Shown: positions 52,805 through 61,999, numbered from the stretch's first letter. The stretch: 64,000 nucleotides of DNA from Ponticaulis koreensis DSM 19734 (GCF_000420665.1 NZ_ATVJ01000001.1:496001-560000); one strand, 5' to 3'. Program-made: numbers and translations. Notes: generated by a model not told the origin, from the letters alone.

Positions 52805-54337
52805 ATGACTGATATTATTGTCCCGACGCTCGGCGAATCTGTCTCCGAAGCAACTGTCGGAACATGGCTCAAAAAAGCCGGCGATGCCGTCAGCAAGGAT
52901 GAAGTGATTGTCGAACTGGAAACCGATAAGGTTTCTGTCGAAGTCGCAGCCCCGGAAGACGGTGTTTTGTCTGAAATTGTTGCCGCTGAAGGCGAAACGG
53001 TCGGCATTGGCGCGCTTCTCGGTAAAGTTGGCGCGGGCGACGGCGCTGCGGCAGCACCTGCTCCTGCAGAAGAGACATCTGAAGCCCCAAAAGAAGAAGC
53101 GGCCGCTCCGGCCGCCTCCTCCGGTTCTGGTGACACGGTTGACGTAGAAGTCCCGGCGATGGGCGAAAGCGTCTCTGAGGGCACTCTGTCTTCATGGCTG
53201 AAACAGCCTGGCGACACGATCTCCAAAGACGATATCCTTGTCGAAATCGAAACAGACAAAGTTGCTGTTGAAGTTCCGTCTCCGGTCGATGGCGTCCTCT
53301 CTGAGGTGCTCGTCGCTGAAGGCGAAACAGTCAGCATCGGCACTGTAATCGCACGCGTATCCGGCGGCGAAGGCGGTGCGGCGGCACCTGCAGCAGCGCC
53401 TGCGGCATCTGCACCGGCTCCAACCACATCTGCACCAGCGGCAGCCCCATCGGGCGGCGCGCCGGTCTCTCCATCTGTTCGTCGCATCGCAGCGGAGAAC
53501 GGCGTAAATCCGGCAGATATTCCGGGTTCAGGCAAAGGTGGACGTGCCACAAAAGGCGACGCACTCGCCTATCTCGAAAAGAAACCTACGGAAGCTCCTG
53601 CCATGTCATCTTCGTCCGGCATTCCACGCGCGACGGGCCCTCGCGAAGAACGCGTAAAAATGACCCGCCTTCGTCAGACGATCGCACGTCGCCTGAAAGA
53701 AGCGCAGGACACAGCTGCAATGCTCACCACGTTCAACGACGTGGACATGACCAACATCATGGAAATGCGCAAAGCGTACAAAGACAATTTCGAGAAACGC
53801 CACGGCGTAAAACTCGGATTCATGTCTTTCTTCGTGAAAGCGGTTGTGAACGCTCTGCAGGAAATTCCAGCTGTTAACGCTGAGATCGACGGCACAGACG
53901 TCATCTACAAAAACTATTACGACATCGGTGTCGCAGTCGGCACAGAAAAAGGCCTCGTGGTTCCGGTTGTCCGTGACTGTGACGCGCTGTCTCTGGCTGG
54001 CATCGAAGCGTCCATCGGCGAATATGGCCGCAAAGCCCGTGATGGCCAGCTGACCATGCAAGACATGCAAGGCGGCACATTCACCATCTCTAACGGCGGT
54101 GTTTACGGCTCCATGATGTCTACACCGATCCTGAACCCGCCACAGTCAGGCGTTCTCGGCATGCACCGCATCGAGCAGCGTCCAGTTGCGATCAATGGTG
54201 AAGTTGTGATCCGTCCGATGATGTATCTGGCTCTGTCTTACGACCACCGTATCGTTGACGGCAAAGAAGCTGTGACCTTCCTCGTGCGTGTGAAGGAAGC
54301 TCTGGAAAATCCTGAGCGCATGCTTCTCGGCGTCTAA
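52805..54337 (+). CDS. sucB: 2-oxoglutarate dehydrogenase E2 with two lipoyl domains
   Basis: A 510-residue dihydrolipoyl succinyltransferase. It has two lipoyl domains: lysine K42 in [11 protein letters not shown] and K152 in [11 protein letters not shown], each followed by an Ala/Pro/Glu-rich linker. The E1/E3-binding domain is [27 protein letters not shown], and the catalytic histidine is H481 in YDHRIVDG. Most bacterial OdhB/SucB carry a single lipoyl domain, so the double form is unusual. The operon ends here with a strong terminator; no lpd follows. Confidence 0.96.
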   Translation: MTDIIVPTLGESVSEATVGTWLKKAGDAVSKDEVIVELETDKVSVEVAAPEDGVLSEIVAAEGETVGIGALLGKVGAGDGAAAAPAPAEETSEAPKEEAAAPAASSGSGDTVDVEVPAMGESVSEGTLSSWLKQPGDTISKDDILVEIETDKVAVEVPSPVDGVLSEVLVAEGETVSIGTVIARVSGGEGGAAAPAAAPAASAPAPTTSAPAAAPSGGAPVSPSVRRIAAENGVNPADIPGSGKGGRATKGDALAYLEKKPTEAPAMSSSSGIPRATGPREERVKMTRLRQTIARRLKEAQDTAAMLTTFNDVDMTNIMEMRKAYKDNFEKRHGVKLGFMSFFVKAVVNALQEIPAVNAEIDGTDVIYKNYYDIGVAVGTEKGLVVPVVRDCDALSLAGIEASIGEYGRKARDGQLTMQDMQGGTFTISNGGVYGSMMSTPILNPPQSGVLGMHRIEQRPVAINGEVVIRPMMYLALSYDHRIVDGKEAVTFLVRVKEALENPERMLLGV

Positions 54338-54357
54338 GCGACCTGAAAAGATCAAAG

Positions 54358-54388
54358 AAAAGCCCCGCTCTCGCAGCGGGGCTTTTTT
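54358..54388. terminator. Terminator between sucB and the PiuC gene
   Basis: Eleven-base stem AAAGCCCCGCT / AGCGGGGCTTT with a five-base loop, T run on the plus strand and A run on the other side. It can stop both convergent messages. Confidence 0.92.
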
Positions 54389-55061
54389 ATTCTCCCCACA
54401 TGCGTGTGAGATTGGCGAGCGTCTTGGATAAGGTCAGCAGTTCCGGCGAGTTCTTGTCATGAGATACCAGAAGCTCTGCTTTGAGATTGTCCAGATCGAA
54501 TAGAATCTCCCGCTGATAACCAGACCGGATAAGGCTCTGGATCCAGCCGACACATACAATACGGCGACCGCGCGTCACCTCTGCAACCTGATGCAGAGTC
54601 GTAGAGGGGTAAATCACCAGATCCCCGCGTGCACCTTTCACCGAATGCGTCATACCGGCCATGTCGATATTCAACTCACCGCCTTCATAACTATCCGGCT
54701 CTGAAAGAAAGAGCGTGAATGAGAGATCAGTACGCACGCGGCTATCCCCGGTGCCCATAAAGGCGTTATCGATGTGCGTGCCATAGCCTCCGCCCTCACC
54801 CGTCTGACTGACAATAAGCGGAGACCATTTCGCGGGGCGTGCAAAGGCCAGCACGACCGGATGCGTACGAAGCGCAGTCTGCACAAGCTCGCGAAGCCGG
54901 GTGCCTGACCGCGTCGAGAGATCAGCCTGACGGTTTCTCTTCACTTCGCGCGCCACAGCACCTGCGGTTTTCGTGCCGTCTGCCCACATTAGTTGCGGCA
55001 GGAGTTCAGCAACGCTGGCAAGGTCCGCCTCGTCCAGTACATTCCCGATAGTGATAGGCAT
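54387..55061 (-). CDS. piuC: PiuC/PKHD-type Fe(II)/2-oxoglutarate dioxygenase
   Basis: A 224-residue PKHD-type hydroxylase of the PiuC/YbiX family. The iron ligands are H96 and D98 in YGTHIDNA and H157 in STTLHQVAEVTRGRR, with R167 the likely 2-oxoglutarate binder. These proteins are often tied to TonB-dependent siderophore uptake, though their substrate is unproven. A Fur-like palindrome lies 18 bases before its ATG. No siderophore receptor is adjacent. Confidence 0.92.
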   Translation of the reverse strand: MPITIGNVLDEADLASVAELLPQLMWADGTKTAGAVAREVKRNRQADLSTRSGTRLRELVQTALRTHPVVLAFARPAKWSPLIVSQTGEGGGYGTHIDNAFMGTGDSRVRTDLSFTLFLSEPDSYEGGELNIDMAGMTHSVKGARGDLVIYPSTTLHQVAEVTRGRRIVCVGWIQSLIRSGYQREILFDLDNLKAELLVSHDKNSPELLTLSKTLANLTRMWGE

Positions 55062-55078
55062 CAGACCTCCTCATTTAT

Positions 55079-55097
55079 GATAATGAGTTGCATTATT
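55079..55097. promoter_or_regulatory. Candidate Fur box between piuC and the Gly/Glu-rich lipoprotein
   Basis: The 19-base site GATAATGAGTTGCATTATT matches the Fur consensus at 14 of 19 positions and keeps both outer half-sites (GATAATG and CATTAT). It sits between two divergent genes, so iron could control both. Confidence 0.6.
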
Positions 55098-55159
55098 GGA
55101 TACATTAGGTTTATGTCACGACAAACGCAATTCGCCAGAGATTAGCAAGGACGATTACT

Positions 55160-56074
55160 GTGAAAACAGACACGAAACGTTGGACACGCCTCGGACTGAC
55201 GGCCGCACTCGCAGGCACAACACTTCTCGCAGCCTGCGGAAACTCAGGTGAAGCCGGAGAGGCTGGCGAGCAAGGTGAAACCGCTGTCAGCACCACTGAT
55301 GCAGGTGAAGCGGCAACAACCGCACGCGCACCGTCTTACGCCGCTGCAGATGGCGGTGAAGGTGAAGGCGCCGGCGGCGAGGGTGAAGGCTCTGGTGGAG
55401 AAGGCGAAGGCGGCGAAGGTGAAGGCGGCGTCGCTGTTCAGCAAGCTACGACAGACCCTGTCGTATTCCGGTCTGCGCTGGCTATCACAGAAGCCCACGT
55501 AATCGCAGCGCGCGACGCATACATTGTTGGTGAGACGAGCGCAGCCGGCGAAATGTTCGCGCACCCGGTTTCAGAAGTTCTCTTTGATGTCGGCCCTTAT
55601 CTGGAAGAGCGCGGCGTTGAGAACTTTGACGAACTGCTCCTGAATGCGTCTTCAGCCGTTTTTGAAGGCGAAACTACAGAACAAATTTCAGAGCGCACGG
55701 ATGAGATCATCGCGACGCTCCGCGCCGCAGCTGAAAAAGCACCAGATGACGGGTCATCCGAAGCACGCATCCAGGCTGGCGTAGCTGCCGATCAGATCGA
55801 CCGCGCCGCCGTTATGTACACAAACGCGCTGCAGTCAGACTTCTTTGAGCCATATCTGGACGGCTATGGTTTCTATGAAGCAGCCAAAGCCGCGTTCGCA
55901 GAAGAAGAAGCGGCTATTCGCAATGAACTTCCTGAAGTCGCATCAGCCATCGATACGGCATTGGCACAGCTGGGCGAAGCTTACGCGACCGTGGAACGTC
56001 CAGAATCACTGGATGCCAACCCCGCAGCGCTCACCGCGACATCATCTGCCGTACTGCTAGCACTCGGCAACTAA
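55160..56074 (+). CDS. Gly/Glu-rich lipoprotein, probably iron-responsive
   Basis: A 304-residue lipoprotein (lipobox LAAC, C26) with a long low-complexity Gly-Glu stretch (residues 65-90) and a helical domain after it. The helical part has conserved-looking ITEAHVIAARDAY and EMFAHPVSEVLFD, whose His and Glu residues could bind metal; overall it is remotely like imelysin-type proteins but I cannot confirm this. GTG at 55160 follows AAGGA. The Fur-like box upstream suggests a role in iron supply. Confidence 0.7.
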   Translation: MKTDTKRWTRLGLTAALAGTTLLAACGNSGEAGEAGEQGETAVSTTDAGEAATTARAPSYAAADGGEGEGAGGEGEGSGGEGEGGEGEGGVAVQQATTDPVVFRSALAITEAHVIAARDAYIVGETSAAGEMFAHPVSEVLFDVGPYLEERGVENFDELLLNASSAVFEGETTEQISERTDEIIATLRAAAEKAPDDGSSEARIQAGVAADQIDRAAVMYTNALQSDFFEPYLDGYGFYEAAKAAFAEEEAAIRNELPEVASAIDTALAQLGEAYATVERPESLDANPAALTATSSAVLLALGN

Positions 56075-56167
56075 CGACACTCTATGACGGGCCAAACTGA
56101 CAGTGGTTATGGCCCGTCACCTATCGCCAATAGCGCGATCCCTGAAAGCTTTCTATGCTGGCGCAGC

Positions 56168-56764
56168 ATGACGCTTTCGATCCTAATCATTCTGTTTCTG
56201 GGTGCGTTCTTCGACGCAACACTGGTCACATGCTTCTTCGTGTTCGGAGAGGCTTTCTTCCTGATGGCTGGCGGCTTAGCCTACACCGATAATGACTGGC
56301 GAGGCGTGATTGCTGTTCTGGCCGGAGCCTATCTCGCAGATCAGACCGGCTTCTTCATTGGCCGACAAATGAAACCCTGGTTTCTACGTTTTGCCAGATC
56401 AGGCAAACGGCGACGGAACGCGCTTCGCAAAACACGCAGCCTCCTTCGAAAGCATGGCATGAAAGCCGTCGCAGGCTCTCGCCTGATGGGACCCGTCGCC
56501 TGGTTCATGCCGCCAATTTGCGGCGGCGCGGGTATGCCATGGCGCCGGTTCGCGATTGGCTCGCTGGCGGGCGTTGGTATTGGTGTGGGCATGTTTCTGG
56601 TGCTTGGGTACATAAGCGCCTGGGGCGCGGACCAGACCAGTTTTGATGTGGACGGGTTTATTGAGCGCTATAAATGGGCGCTCCTGATTGGCGGTCAAGT
56701 TTTCTTCATTCTGACAGCGCTTGTCGCGCGCTTTGCCGCCCGCTTCCTATTCTCGAAAGTGTAA
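56168..56764 (+). CDS. DedA-family membrane protein
   Basis: A 198-residue integral membrane protein. FGEAFFLMAGGLAYTDNDWRGV and LAGAYLADQTGFFIGRQM are DedA-type motifs, and GSRLMGPVAWFMPPICGGAGMPWRRFAIG is the conserved loop. DedA proteins help phospholipid or undecaprenyl-phosphate movement across the membrane. The ATG at 56168 is used, as the upstream reading adds 28 residues without a signal; neither start has a strong site. Its last 59 bases overlap the convergent glycosyltransferase gene. Confidence 0.82.
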   Translation: MTLSILIILFLGAFFDATLVTCFFVFGEAFFLMAGGLAYTDNDWRGVIAVLAGAYLADQTGFFIGRQMKPWFLRFARSGKRRRNALRKTRSLLRKHGMKAVAGSRLMGPVAWFMPPICGGAGMPWRRFAIGSLAGVGIGVGMFLVLGYISAWGADQTSFDVDGFIERYKWALLIGGQVFFILTALVARFAARFLFSKV

Positions 56765-57992
56765 ACTCAGCGATTTCTCTCGCTCCGTTTCGGGAGAGCA
56801 GTGGACCTGCGACCTGTTTCGCGAACGCTCTGGCCTCTTCACTAAACGCGAAGCTCAACGCAGTTTTGATGTCGGTGCTCGTGACCTGTCCGCGTTTCAA
56901 GGGCTTCGGGGCTACTCCGCCCTTCCAGAGCGCATCAGCATGCCAGAACTGATCAAGATGCCGCGGCAAGATGATTTGCGGAACGCCCGCTCTCAGAGCT
57001 GTATCGAGTGTACCAGCGCCGCCATGATGAAGGATCGCCGCGCATCTCGGAAATATGAGGTCATGCGGCACCTGGCCGACGATGATGTGTTGATCGCCTA
57101 TTGGGCTATCCAGTTTTTCGGCCAACCCTGCAGAGAGGATCGCCCTGCGTCCTCTTCCCGCGATTGCATCAAGAATAACGCGCAAATCTGAGGCGTAGGC
57201 CTCAACATCCATTGAGCCAAGGCCGATGAAGACCGGCGGCGCGTCCGCTTGCAAAAAGGCTTCGATATCTGGCGGCAGAGCTGCGCCGGACACAGGCACA
57301 AGCGACGGGTATGGCTTTAACACATCATAGGGCCGCCAATCGGGCGGAGCATCAGGGATGAGAAAAGGCGAAACAGTCGTCAGCCGTACCATATCAGTGT
57401 GCGGCTCGCCGCGTGAGGCGCCAAGATTATGTGGCGCGCGCAAGCCAAGCCGGCGCCTGTGTCCGCCTAGAGCTTTCTCCATAGCACGCTGCGCGCCCCA
57501 GACCATCGCATAGCCCGCTTTATTCAAAAATGAGGGCATGCCCGGCTTCCAAAGCATGGCGCAGGGGTAGTCTCGCGTAGAGCTGATCGCGGGCTGGTGT
57601 GCATTCAGGATGAACGGAATGTCGTAATACTCGGCGACCATCTGGGCAGGTGCGCATATCGAATTGGCCAGAATAAGATCAGCGCCTTCAGCGGCTTTGA
57701 GAGACGCTTCCACGGTTCTGGCGACATAAGGCGCGACCATTTCATTCCAATCAAGGAAGAAGTTGAGCGGGTTCTTTAAAGTGCCCCGTTGTTCAGCTTC
57801 TTTATCCCATGCGGCGAGCGTAAAATCTTCTACTGCTTCGGCCTTGATATCGCGCGCTTCAATTGCCCCGGAATAGTCAGACGGTGAGAGAATGCTGACG
57901 TCTTCACCCATTTTATTCAGATAATGCGCGACGGACACAAAAGGCATGACATCGCCAAAGCTTCCCAATGTCTGGATCGAGACCTTCGTCAT
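56706..57992 (-). CDS. Family-1 glycosyltransferase (UGT-like)
   Basis: A 428-residue GT-B glycosyltransferase of the UGT/sterol-glucosyltransferase type. The N-terminal KVSIQTLGSFGDVMPFVSVAHYL is the acceptor-side Gly-rich loop, and HHGGAGTLDTALRAGVPQ then LPRHLDQFWHADAL (residues 322-355) is the donor-binding signature. It should move a sugar to a lipophilic acceptor, which fits a cluster that makes an acyl product. It is the last gene of the five-gene operon and overlaps the previous gene by four bases (ATGA). Its 3' end overlaps the DedA gene. Confidence 0.9.
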   Translation of the reverse strand: MTKVSIQTLGSFGDVMPFVSVAHYLNKMGEDVSILSPSDYSGAIEARDIKAEAVEDFTLAAWDKEAEQRGTLKNPLNFFLDWNEMVAPYVARTVEASLKAAEGADLILANSICAPAQMVAEYYDIPFILNAHQPAISSTRDYPCAMLWKPGMPSFLNKAGYAMVWGAQRAMEKALGGHRRRLGLRAPHNLGASRGEPHTDMVRLTTVSPFLIPDAPPDWRPYDVLKPYPSLVPVSGAALPPDIEAFLQADAPPVFIGLGSMDVEAYASDLRVILDAIAGRGRRAILSAGLAEKLDSPIGDQHIIVGQVPHDLIFPRCAAILHHGGAGTLDTALRAGVPQIILPRHLDQFWHADALWKGGVAPKPLKRGQVTSTDIKTALSFAFSEEARAFAKQVAGPLLSRNGAREIAEFTLSRIGSGRQSARQALSE

Positions 57993-59266
57993 ATCAGGGC
58001 CTCGGGCGCGACACTTACACGGCGAAGTTTATGACCTGATGGCGGCATGAGCTCGGTCACATGCGCCGTAACCTCAGGAGCAGCACCGCAGGATGCAAAG
58101 AGCGTCTGAAGCGCCTCGCAGGCAGCCGTCAGACCGGGCGCATTCGTGGTAGGCAAAGTCAGCTGAACGGCGTTTCCACCAGTCTGAACGACACGAAAGT
58201 CCCTGATGGAACGATCAGTTCCTATAACGGTATTCCGGATTACATCCGGCGTAATCCGGATCGTTTTGCTATCTCCGGACACCAGCTGAAACACGTCATC
58301 ACATCTGCCATGGACGGCCTTGATAACGCGATGAGGACACCCGCAATTGCAAGGGCGTTTTGCCAGCTCCAGAACATCATTCATCCGGTATCGCACCATA
58401 ATTTGCGTGGTTCGGGAAAAATCAGTGATCAAGGGTGAGACCAGAGCGTCAGAACCTTCGACAGGCTCAAATTCAAAATGCACATGGTCTTCGATCAAAT
58501 GAAGCGAGCCCTTCTCGCAGCCGACAGCAAACAGACCTTCGGTCGCCATGTAGATTTCGCGCACGATCACGCCGAACCGACTTTGGATGATGTGCCTGTC
58601 CTCATCATCCAGAACTTCAGCGCCTGAAAAGATGCGGTCCGGAGAGAGCTTCGTTTCACTTTCTGCAAGTGCCCGCAGGAACTTAGGCGGGGCCACAATC
58701 ACAGTCGGGCGAAAATCTTCTAATGGCGCAAACTGCGCCTCTATGCCTTGTCCCAGATCAAAGAATTGAAGTGCCAGATGCCGGCTTTCATTCGCCGCAT
58801 CATAGAGGCGGCTGTTGGCAGGCAGCACGACCGCAACGCGGTGTCGGCGGGTCAGCACATCAGGCAACGCTCTCGACAGCATCACCCCGAGCCAGCGATA
58901 GCGCTCCGCTTCCGACACAACATAAAGCCCTCTATTACCAGAGGTGCCCGTGCTCGCGCCAACGGCATACCCTTCAGGGGCAGTGCCATTCTCAAAATGC
59001 GCCCATGCTTCTGCTGTGGTCATGCCGAGCCGGTTATAAAGCGCGAAGTCTGCCATGAGCCGGGATTTGTCCATTGTCGGCCAGTCTTGCAGTGGTAGCC
59101 CACGACATCCGGCAAACGCAGGCACTTTGCTCGCCGGGCCGTTGAGAAACCGCGCGAGCCGCCGCGCCTGTTTTTCCTCCAGCTCATCGCGATACGCTAC
59201 AGAATTGAGACGCAAGCTGGCATCAACAAAAGCCGCTAAAGTGCCCAATGATGCTTTCAGCGACAT
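57989..59266 (-). CDS. Adenylate-forming enzyme (F390-synthetase/PaaK-like)
   Basis: A 425-residue enzyme of the group annotated as F390-synthetase-related, a branch of acyl/aryl adenylating enzymes. The ATP-binding loop is GASTGTSGNRGLYVVS (about residues 103-118), and RIFSGAEVLDDEDR, IYMATEG and MVRYRMNDVLEL are the later family motifs. A cluster CNCGCP and more cysteines near residue 310 may bind zinc. It likely activates a carboxylic acid as AMP ester for thioester or ester transfer. It overlaps both neighbours (one base upstream with the hydrolase, four with the glycosyltransferase). Confidence 0.85.
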   Translation of the reverse strand: MSLKASLGTLAAFVDASLRLNSVAYRDELEEKQARRLARFLNGPASKVPAFAGCRGLPLQDWPTMDKSRLMADFALYNRLGMTTAEAWAHFENGTAPEGYAVGASTGTSGNRGLYVVSEAERYRWLGVMLSRALPDVLTRRHRVAVVLPANSRLYDAANESRHLALQFFDLGQGIEAQFAPLEDFRPTVIVAPPKFLRALAESETKLSPDRIFSGAEVLDDEDRHIIQSRFGVIVREIYMATEGLFAVGCEKGSLHLIEDHVHFEFEPVEGSDALVSPLITDFSRTTQIMVRYRMNDVLELAKRPCNCGCPHRVIKAVHGRCDDVFQLVSGDSKTIRITPDVIRNTVIGTDRSIRDFRVVQTGGNAVQLTLPTTNAPGLTAACEALQTLFASCGAAPEVTAHVTELMPPSGHKLRRVSVAPEALI

Positions 59267-60039
59267 CAGCCCTCTCCTTCGGGATCATGGCAAAGCTTCA
59301 GCTCGCCGCCGGCTGCTACAAAGGCCCGAAGCTTTTCACGTGTTGTTTCGGCTGCAGCTTTATCTTCAAGAATTTGCGTCGCGGGAAAACCCGGTGCCCG
59401 GCGTTCATCTATCGCCTGCCAGAGCCACTCACTATCAGCCGCGTAGAGAAGCGGACGAGCTCCCGTGAACAACACACCCGTATGGCCAAGCATATGGCCG
59501 GGCAAAGGTACGCCCAGCACGCTCCCATCACCGAACAAATCAAACGCTTCGCCAAGACCCATTGGGGCCTCGATCTTCGGGCAATCCTGGAAGCGCACGA
59601 GGCGATCCGCAAAGTCGTCCGGCAAAAGTTCTTTGAAAAACCCGTGACGTATACGTTGAAACCAGCCTGCTGCGAGATAATGGTCCAGCGCGTCACCATC
59701 GAGTACAAAGCGCGCGTTTGGATAGTCCCGCAGCGCGCTGATATGATCTGCATGCAGATGGGTAACGATGATCGTGTCCACATCAGGCATGGCATCCGGC
59801 AGGACATCTGATGTCAGCTTCGGTTTCAGAATGCCCCCGTAAAGACGGAGAAAGGCGCCGCGCCGACCACTCATTATCCGCCCGGAATATCCGGTATCGA
59901 TCAGGCATTTACCGGCCGCAGGATGCTCAAACACGCCATAACGGACCGGTAAATGCCGCATGGTTCGCGTACCATTTTTCATGATCAGCCATTCAGGCGC
60001 CGAAACAATCGCGCTATTTTTAAACTCCGGCCTGATCAT
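59266..60039 (-). CDS. Metallo-beta-lactamase-fold hydrolase
   Basis: A 257-residue MBL-fold protein with the full metal set: H94-x-H96-x-D98-H99 in VTHLHADHIS, H182 or H186 in PLPGHMLGHTG, D202 in AADSEW and H251 near the end. Its shape resembles acyl-lactonase or thioesterase-like members, so it may release or open an acyl intermediate of the cluster pathway. It overlaps the epimerase gene by four bases and the adenylating-enzyme gene by one. Confidence 0.9.
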   Translation of the reverse strand: MIRPEFKNSAIVSAPEWLIMKNGTRTMRHLPVRYGVFEHPAAGKCLIDTGYSGRIMSGRRGAFLRLYGGILKPKLTSDVLPDAMPDVDTIIVTHLHADHISALRDYPNARFVLDGDALDHYLAAGWFQRIRHGFFKELLPDDFADRLVRFQDCPKIEAPMGLGEAFDLFGDGSVLGVPLPGHMLGHTGVLFTGARPLLYAADSEWLWQAIDERRAPGFPATQILEDKAAAETTREKLRAFVAAGGELKLCHDPEGEG

Positions 60040-61010
60040 CCTGTCCGCCCCGCGAAGGTTTTTTCCAGACCTTCATCAAATGAGACTTTGGGCCTCCAGC
60101 CAAGAAGTTGCTCCGCCTTTTGAATATTCAGAGTCTGGCGGAAGGCAAACAAGCCCGCTGAATAAGCCGTTACAGCCGGTTCTGGTCGCTTGGGCAGCAT
60201 AGCGCAAACGCGCTCTGAAGCAGTGGCAAACGCCTTCACCAGCGGCCATGGAAGCTGTCGCCAGCGCACATCAATTCCAGCTTTTTCTCCTGCCCGTTCG
60301 GCAACCATTTTCACCGGAAGAGCCACCCCGCCTGAAATGTTGAACGCCTGCCCGCTAACCGATGATGGAGCGACCATCGCCGCCAGAATGCTCTCGACGA
60401 CATCGTCTATATAGGTGAGATCGGTTGCCGCATCTCCGCCTCTCATAAGTGGCAGTGGCCGGCTCTCCGCCGCTTTTAGAAGCCTCGGCAACAGCGCCGT
60501 ATCCGCCGGGCCGTAGAGCCCGCGCGGGCGGAGCGTAACCGTTTCAAACGCCGACGCTTCACTGACCAGTTCCTCCGCGCGACGCTTGGTATCTGCATAG
60601 GCATTTACCGGATCCGGAAGAAGAGCATTCTCCCGCAAACGGTCCTGATCGGCGAACCGAAAATAGATACTCGGTGAGGAGATGTTGATGAAACGATGCG
60701 CGCCTACCCGTTCGGCAAGGCGTAAGGCATTCGCTGTGCCCATTATATTCGCACGCTCAAAATCCTGCGCTCTTCCCCATGGCGAGGAGAGAGCTGCCGC
60801 ATGCACGACAATATCACTCGCATCAGGCTGCATGTCATCTGGAAGGACTGCCAGATCGCATGGCAGCGTCGTTGCGCCGAGGCTTGCAAGCTCTGCAAGC
60901 TTTTCCTGATTACGCCCAAGAGCGACAACTCGCACGCCATCACCGAGCAATCGTCGCGTGAGCGCCCCTCCGAGAAACCCCGTCGTACCTGTGACCAGAA
61001 CAGTTGTCAT
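60036..61010 (-). CDS. NAD(P)-dependent epimerase/reductase (extended SDR)
   Basis: A 324-residue extended short-chain dehydrogenase. The NAD site is VLVTGTTGFLGGALTRRL (residues 4-21), and the catalytic residues are Ser in NISSPSIYF and Y138/K142 in YADTK. The nearest kind is the 3-beta-hydroxysteroid dehydrogenase/OleD-like group, which reduces or isomerises beta-keto or beta-hydroxy acyl compounds. It would act on the product of the FabH-like enzyme encoded just upstream. Overlap with both neighbours is four bases. Confidence 0.88.
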   Translation of the reverse strand: MTTVLVTGTTGFLGGALTRRLLGDGVRVVALGRNQEKLAELASLGATTLPCDLAVLPDDMQPDASDIVVHAAALSSPWGRAQDFERANIMGTANALRLAERVGAHRFINISSPSIYFRFADQDRLRENALLPDPVNAYADTKRRAEELVSEASAFETVTLRPRGLYGPADTALLPRLLKAAESRPLPLMRGGDAATDLTYIDDVVESILAAMVAPSSVSGQAFNISGGVALPVKMVAERAGEKAGIDVRWRQLPWPLVKAFATASERVCAMLPKRPEPAVTAYSAGLFAFRQTLNIQKAEQLLGWRPKVSFDEGLEKTFAGRTG

Positions 61011-61999
61011 GCGGTGAGTGTCGCCCCGCCAAGCGAGACGCCGGCGGACGTCCCTATCAGAAGGATTTTATCCCCTGCTTTGATGCGCCCGTTACGGCGC
61101 GCGGTGTCCAGCGTCGTCGGTATAGAGGCCGCAACGAGATTGCCTGTTTCGCGCACGGTCGAGACCACTTTTTCTCTGTCGAAGCCGCATTTGCGGATCA
61201 TATGCTCCAGCGCCAGCGGGCTCGCCTGATGCGGGATGACGACATCGATATCGTCGCGCGACCAACCGGATGCCTCAAGCACTCGATCTATGAACTTGGG
61301 AAGCTTGCTTCGCGTAAGTTTAAACAAGGCATGTCCGTCCATCCTAAAGAAGGCGTTCTTTTCAAACTCGTCACGCGCGCTATGAAAGTCATAGCGTGTT
61401 CCGCCCGCGCCGAGCGTGCAGAACTCATAGCCCTCAGACCATGTTTCCAGCAGGACCTGATTAACCGAGATGCCTGATGCGCCCTCACCTACAATAAAGG
61501 CAGCAGCCCCATCGCCAAACAGGCCTGCTGTCGCCGGGTCAGTGTCCCATGGCAGAGCCCTGGTTGCGACTTCACTGGTGACGACGAGCACACGCTTTGC
61601 TCGCCCCGCACTCACATAGAGAGAGGCAACATCGAGCGCCGCCACGCCAGAGAGGCATGTCGCATTAATGTCAAACGCTGGAATAGCTGTCTTTCGAAGG
61701 CCAAGCGCATCCTTAATCAGAGCAGCTGTTGCAGGAATTGGTTGCCGCCCCACAGCAGACGCAAACAAAATGAGATCTAAGTCGTCTGGATGAAGGCCGG
61801 CGTCATCCAAAGCGGTCTGCGCAGCCTGAAGGGCCAGAGATTCCTGAGTTTCGGCGTCCGTGAGCACGGGCCGCGAGCGCACGCCGCATTGCGCCTCAAG
61901 CCAGCCGGACTTTCGCCCGATACGCCCGTCTATTTCTTCTGACGTAAGGAGCCGCCCTCCAGCGCGTGCGCCCGTACCCAGCAGAACAGGTCTCGTCAT
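61007..61999 (-). CDS. FabH-like 3-oxoacyl synthase III
   Basis: A 330-residue condensing enzyme of the FabH/OleA-like group with its catalytic triad intact: C115 in DINATCLSG, H257 in VVIPHQAS and N287 in VRETGNLVAASIP. It joins an acyl thioester to malonyl-ACP or to a second acyl-CoA. The ATG at 61999 follows GGAGAAG. It is the first gene of the five-gene operon, and its promoter must lie in the 130 bases before the E2 terminator. As an addition to the cell's housekeeping FabH it is likely specialised. Confidence 0.9.
   Translation of the reverse strand: MTRPVLLGTGARAGGRLLTSEEIDGRIGRKSGWLEAQCGVRSRPVLTDAETQESLALQAAQTALDDAGLHPDDLDLILFASAVGRQPIPATAALIKDALGLRKTAIPAFDINATCLSGVAALDVASLYVSAGRAKRVLVVTSEVATRALPWDTDPATAGLFGDGAAAFIVGEGASGISVNQVLLETWSEGYEFCTLGAGGTRYDFHSARDEFEKNAFFRMDGHALFKLTRSKLPKFIDRVLEASGWSRDDIDVVIPHQASPLALEHMIRKCGFDREKVVSTVRETGNLVAASIPTTLDTARRNGRIKAGDKILLIGTSAGVSLGGATLTA

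Noticed and set aside
55352-55430. Tandem DNA repeat in the Gly/Glu-rich lipoprotein gene
   Set aside because: The codons vary between units, so this is low-complexity protein sequence, not a recent DNA repeat array.
56706-61999. Calling the five-gene operon an OleABCD olefin cluster
   Set aside because: No OleB-type alpha/beta hydrolase is present, the adenylating enzyme is of another group, and a glycosyltransferase and MBL hydrolase are added.
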